A stretch of 14,270 nucleotides of DNA from Desulfobacula sp. (GTDB lineage: Bacteria; Desulfobacterota; Desulfobacteria; Desulfobacterales; Desulfobacteraceae). Below are positions 14,176 through 14,270 of the stretch, piece by piece. Each line of letters begins with the position of its first letter. The first letter of the stretch is position 1. The translations under genes and the position numbers were made by a program. The stretch covers positions 1 to 14,270 of the forward strand of contig JABIYQ010000483.1 of the NCBI GenBank assembly GCA_018702715.1, written 5' to 3'. The notes under the pieces were generated by a model. That model did not search any database and had not been told where the DNA came from. It saw only the letters and a program-made list of their open reading frames with translations.

Positions 14176-14270
14176 TTACCTCGAATATTTTAAAGGGACA
14201 AGTGTTTGGACCCGGTCTTTTTGCGGGTTGGAAAATTTGGATTTGGTTTCAACAATGGTATAGGGGAAAA
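14176..14270 (-). CDS. C-terminal end of an upstream gene, possibly rdgC-like (cut by window)
   Basis: On the - strand one frame is open from the window edge to TAA at 14176-14178. It encodes 30 complete residues beginning FPYTIVETKSKFSNP and ending TLVPLKYSR. The other two frames contain early or badly placed stops. The tight 5-nt junction with the next gene supports a real coding end. The FPYT-type ending recalls short deltaproteobacterial RdgC-like proteins (about 200 aa), which would fit the gene that follows. With only 30 residues this is a guess from memory. Confidence 0.55.
   Translation of the reverse strand, partial: FPYTIVETKSKFSNPQKDRVQTLVPLKYSR

Overview
The window looks like the chromosome of a sulfate-reducing deltaproteobacterium of the Desulfobacter/Desulfobacula type. 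This is an inference from protein flavour (AlaC-like aminotransferase, an unusually long RecD2, and a two-gene RdgC-like unit beside dnaN), from AT-rich intergenic DNA, and from frequent TTG/GTG-type starts. No rRNA, tRNA, CRISPR array or transposase is visible.

Left part, 1-3900. The 3' part of a membrane sensor histidine kinase is followed by a separately promoted lipoprotein fusion of methionine sulfoxide reductases A and B. Three TGTGAT repeats on an 11-bp grid overlap the msrAB promoter, which suggests control by an OmpR/PhoB-type regulator. A convergent short ribosome hibernation factor (hpf) follows. The msrAB-hpf segment is bracketed by two nearly identical 57-bp direct repeats. It also has a 134-bp nested palindrome at the convergent junction and a 185-bp imperfect palindrome upstream of hpf, so it looks more rearranged or mobile than its surroundings.

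Middle part, 3904-9615. recD2 (SF1B helicase with an insertion) is followed by a PLP aminotransferase of the AlaC type and a cytoplasmic trypsin-like serine peptidase, all on the + strand. Facing them on the - strand is a likely two-gene unit: a small DUF606/YdcZ-type membrane protein, then a GNAT acetyltransferase of the phosphinothricin-acetyltransferase type. Together they suggest export plus acetylation of a small molecule.

Right part, 9744-14270, all on the - strand. Transcribed from right to left: the end of an RdgC-like gene (tentative), a coupled 177-aa protein, an AT-rich 282-bp gap, dnaN, then gyrB 14 bp later with no recF between, closed by a strong hairpin. This is the replication-gene neighbourhood often found near the origin, but dnaA and convincing DnaA boxes are not in the window.

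The best leads for unusual biology are the repeat-bracketed msrAB-hpf cassette, the phased repeats linking a kinase to a periplasmic Msr, and the two large palindromes. I found no complete undescribed system that I can defend from sequence alone.
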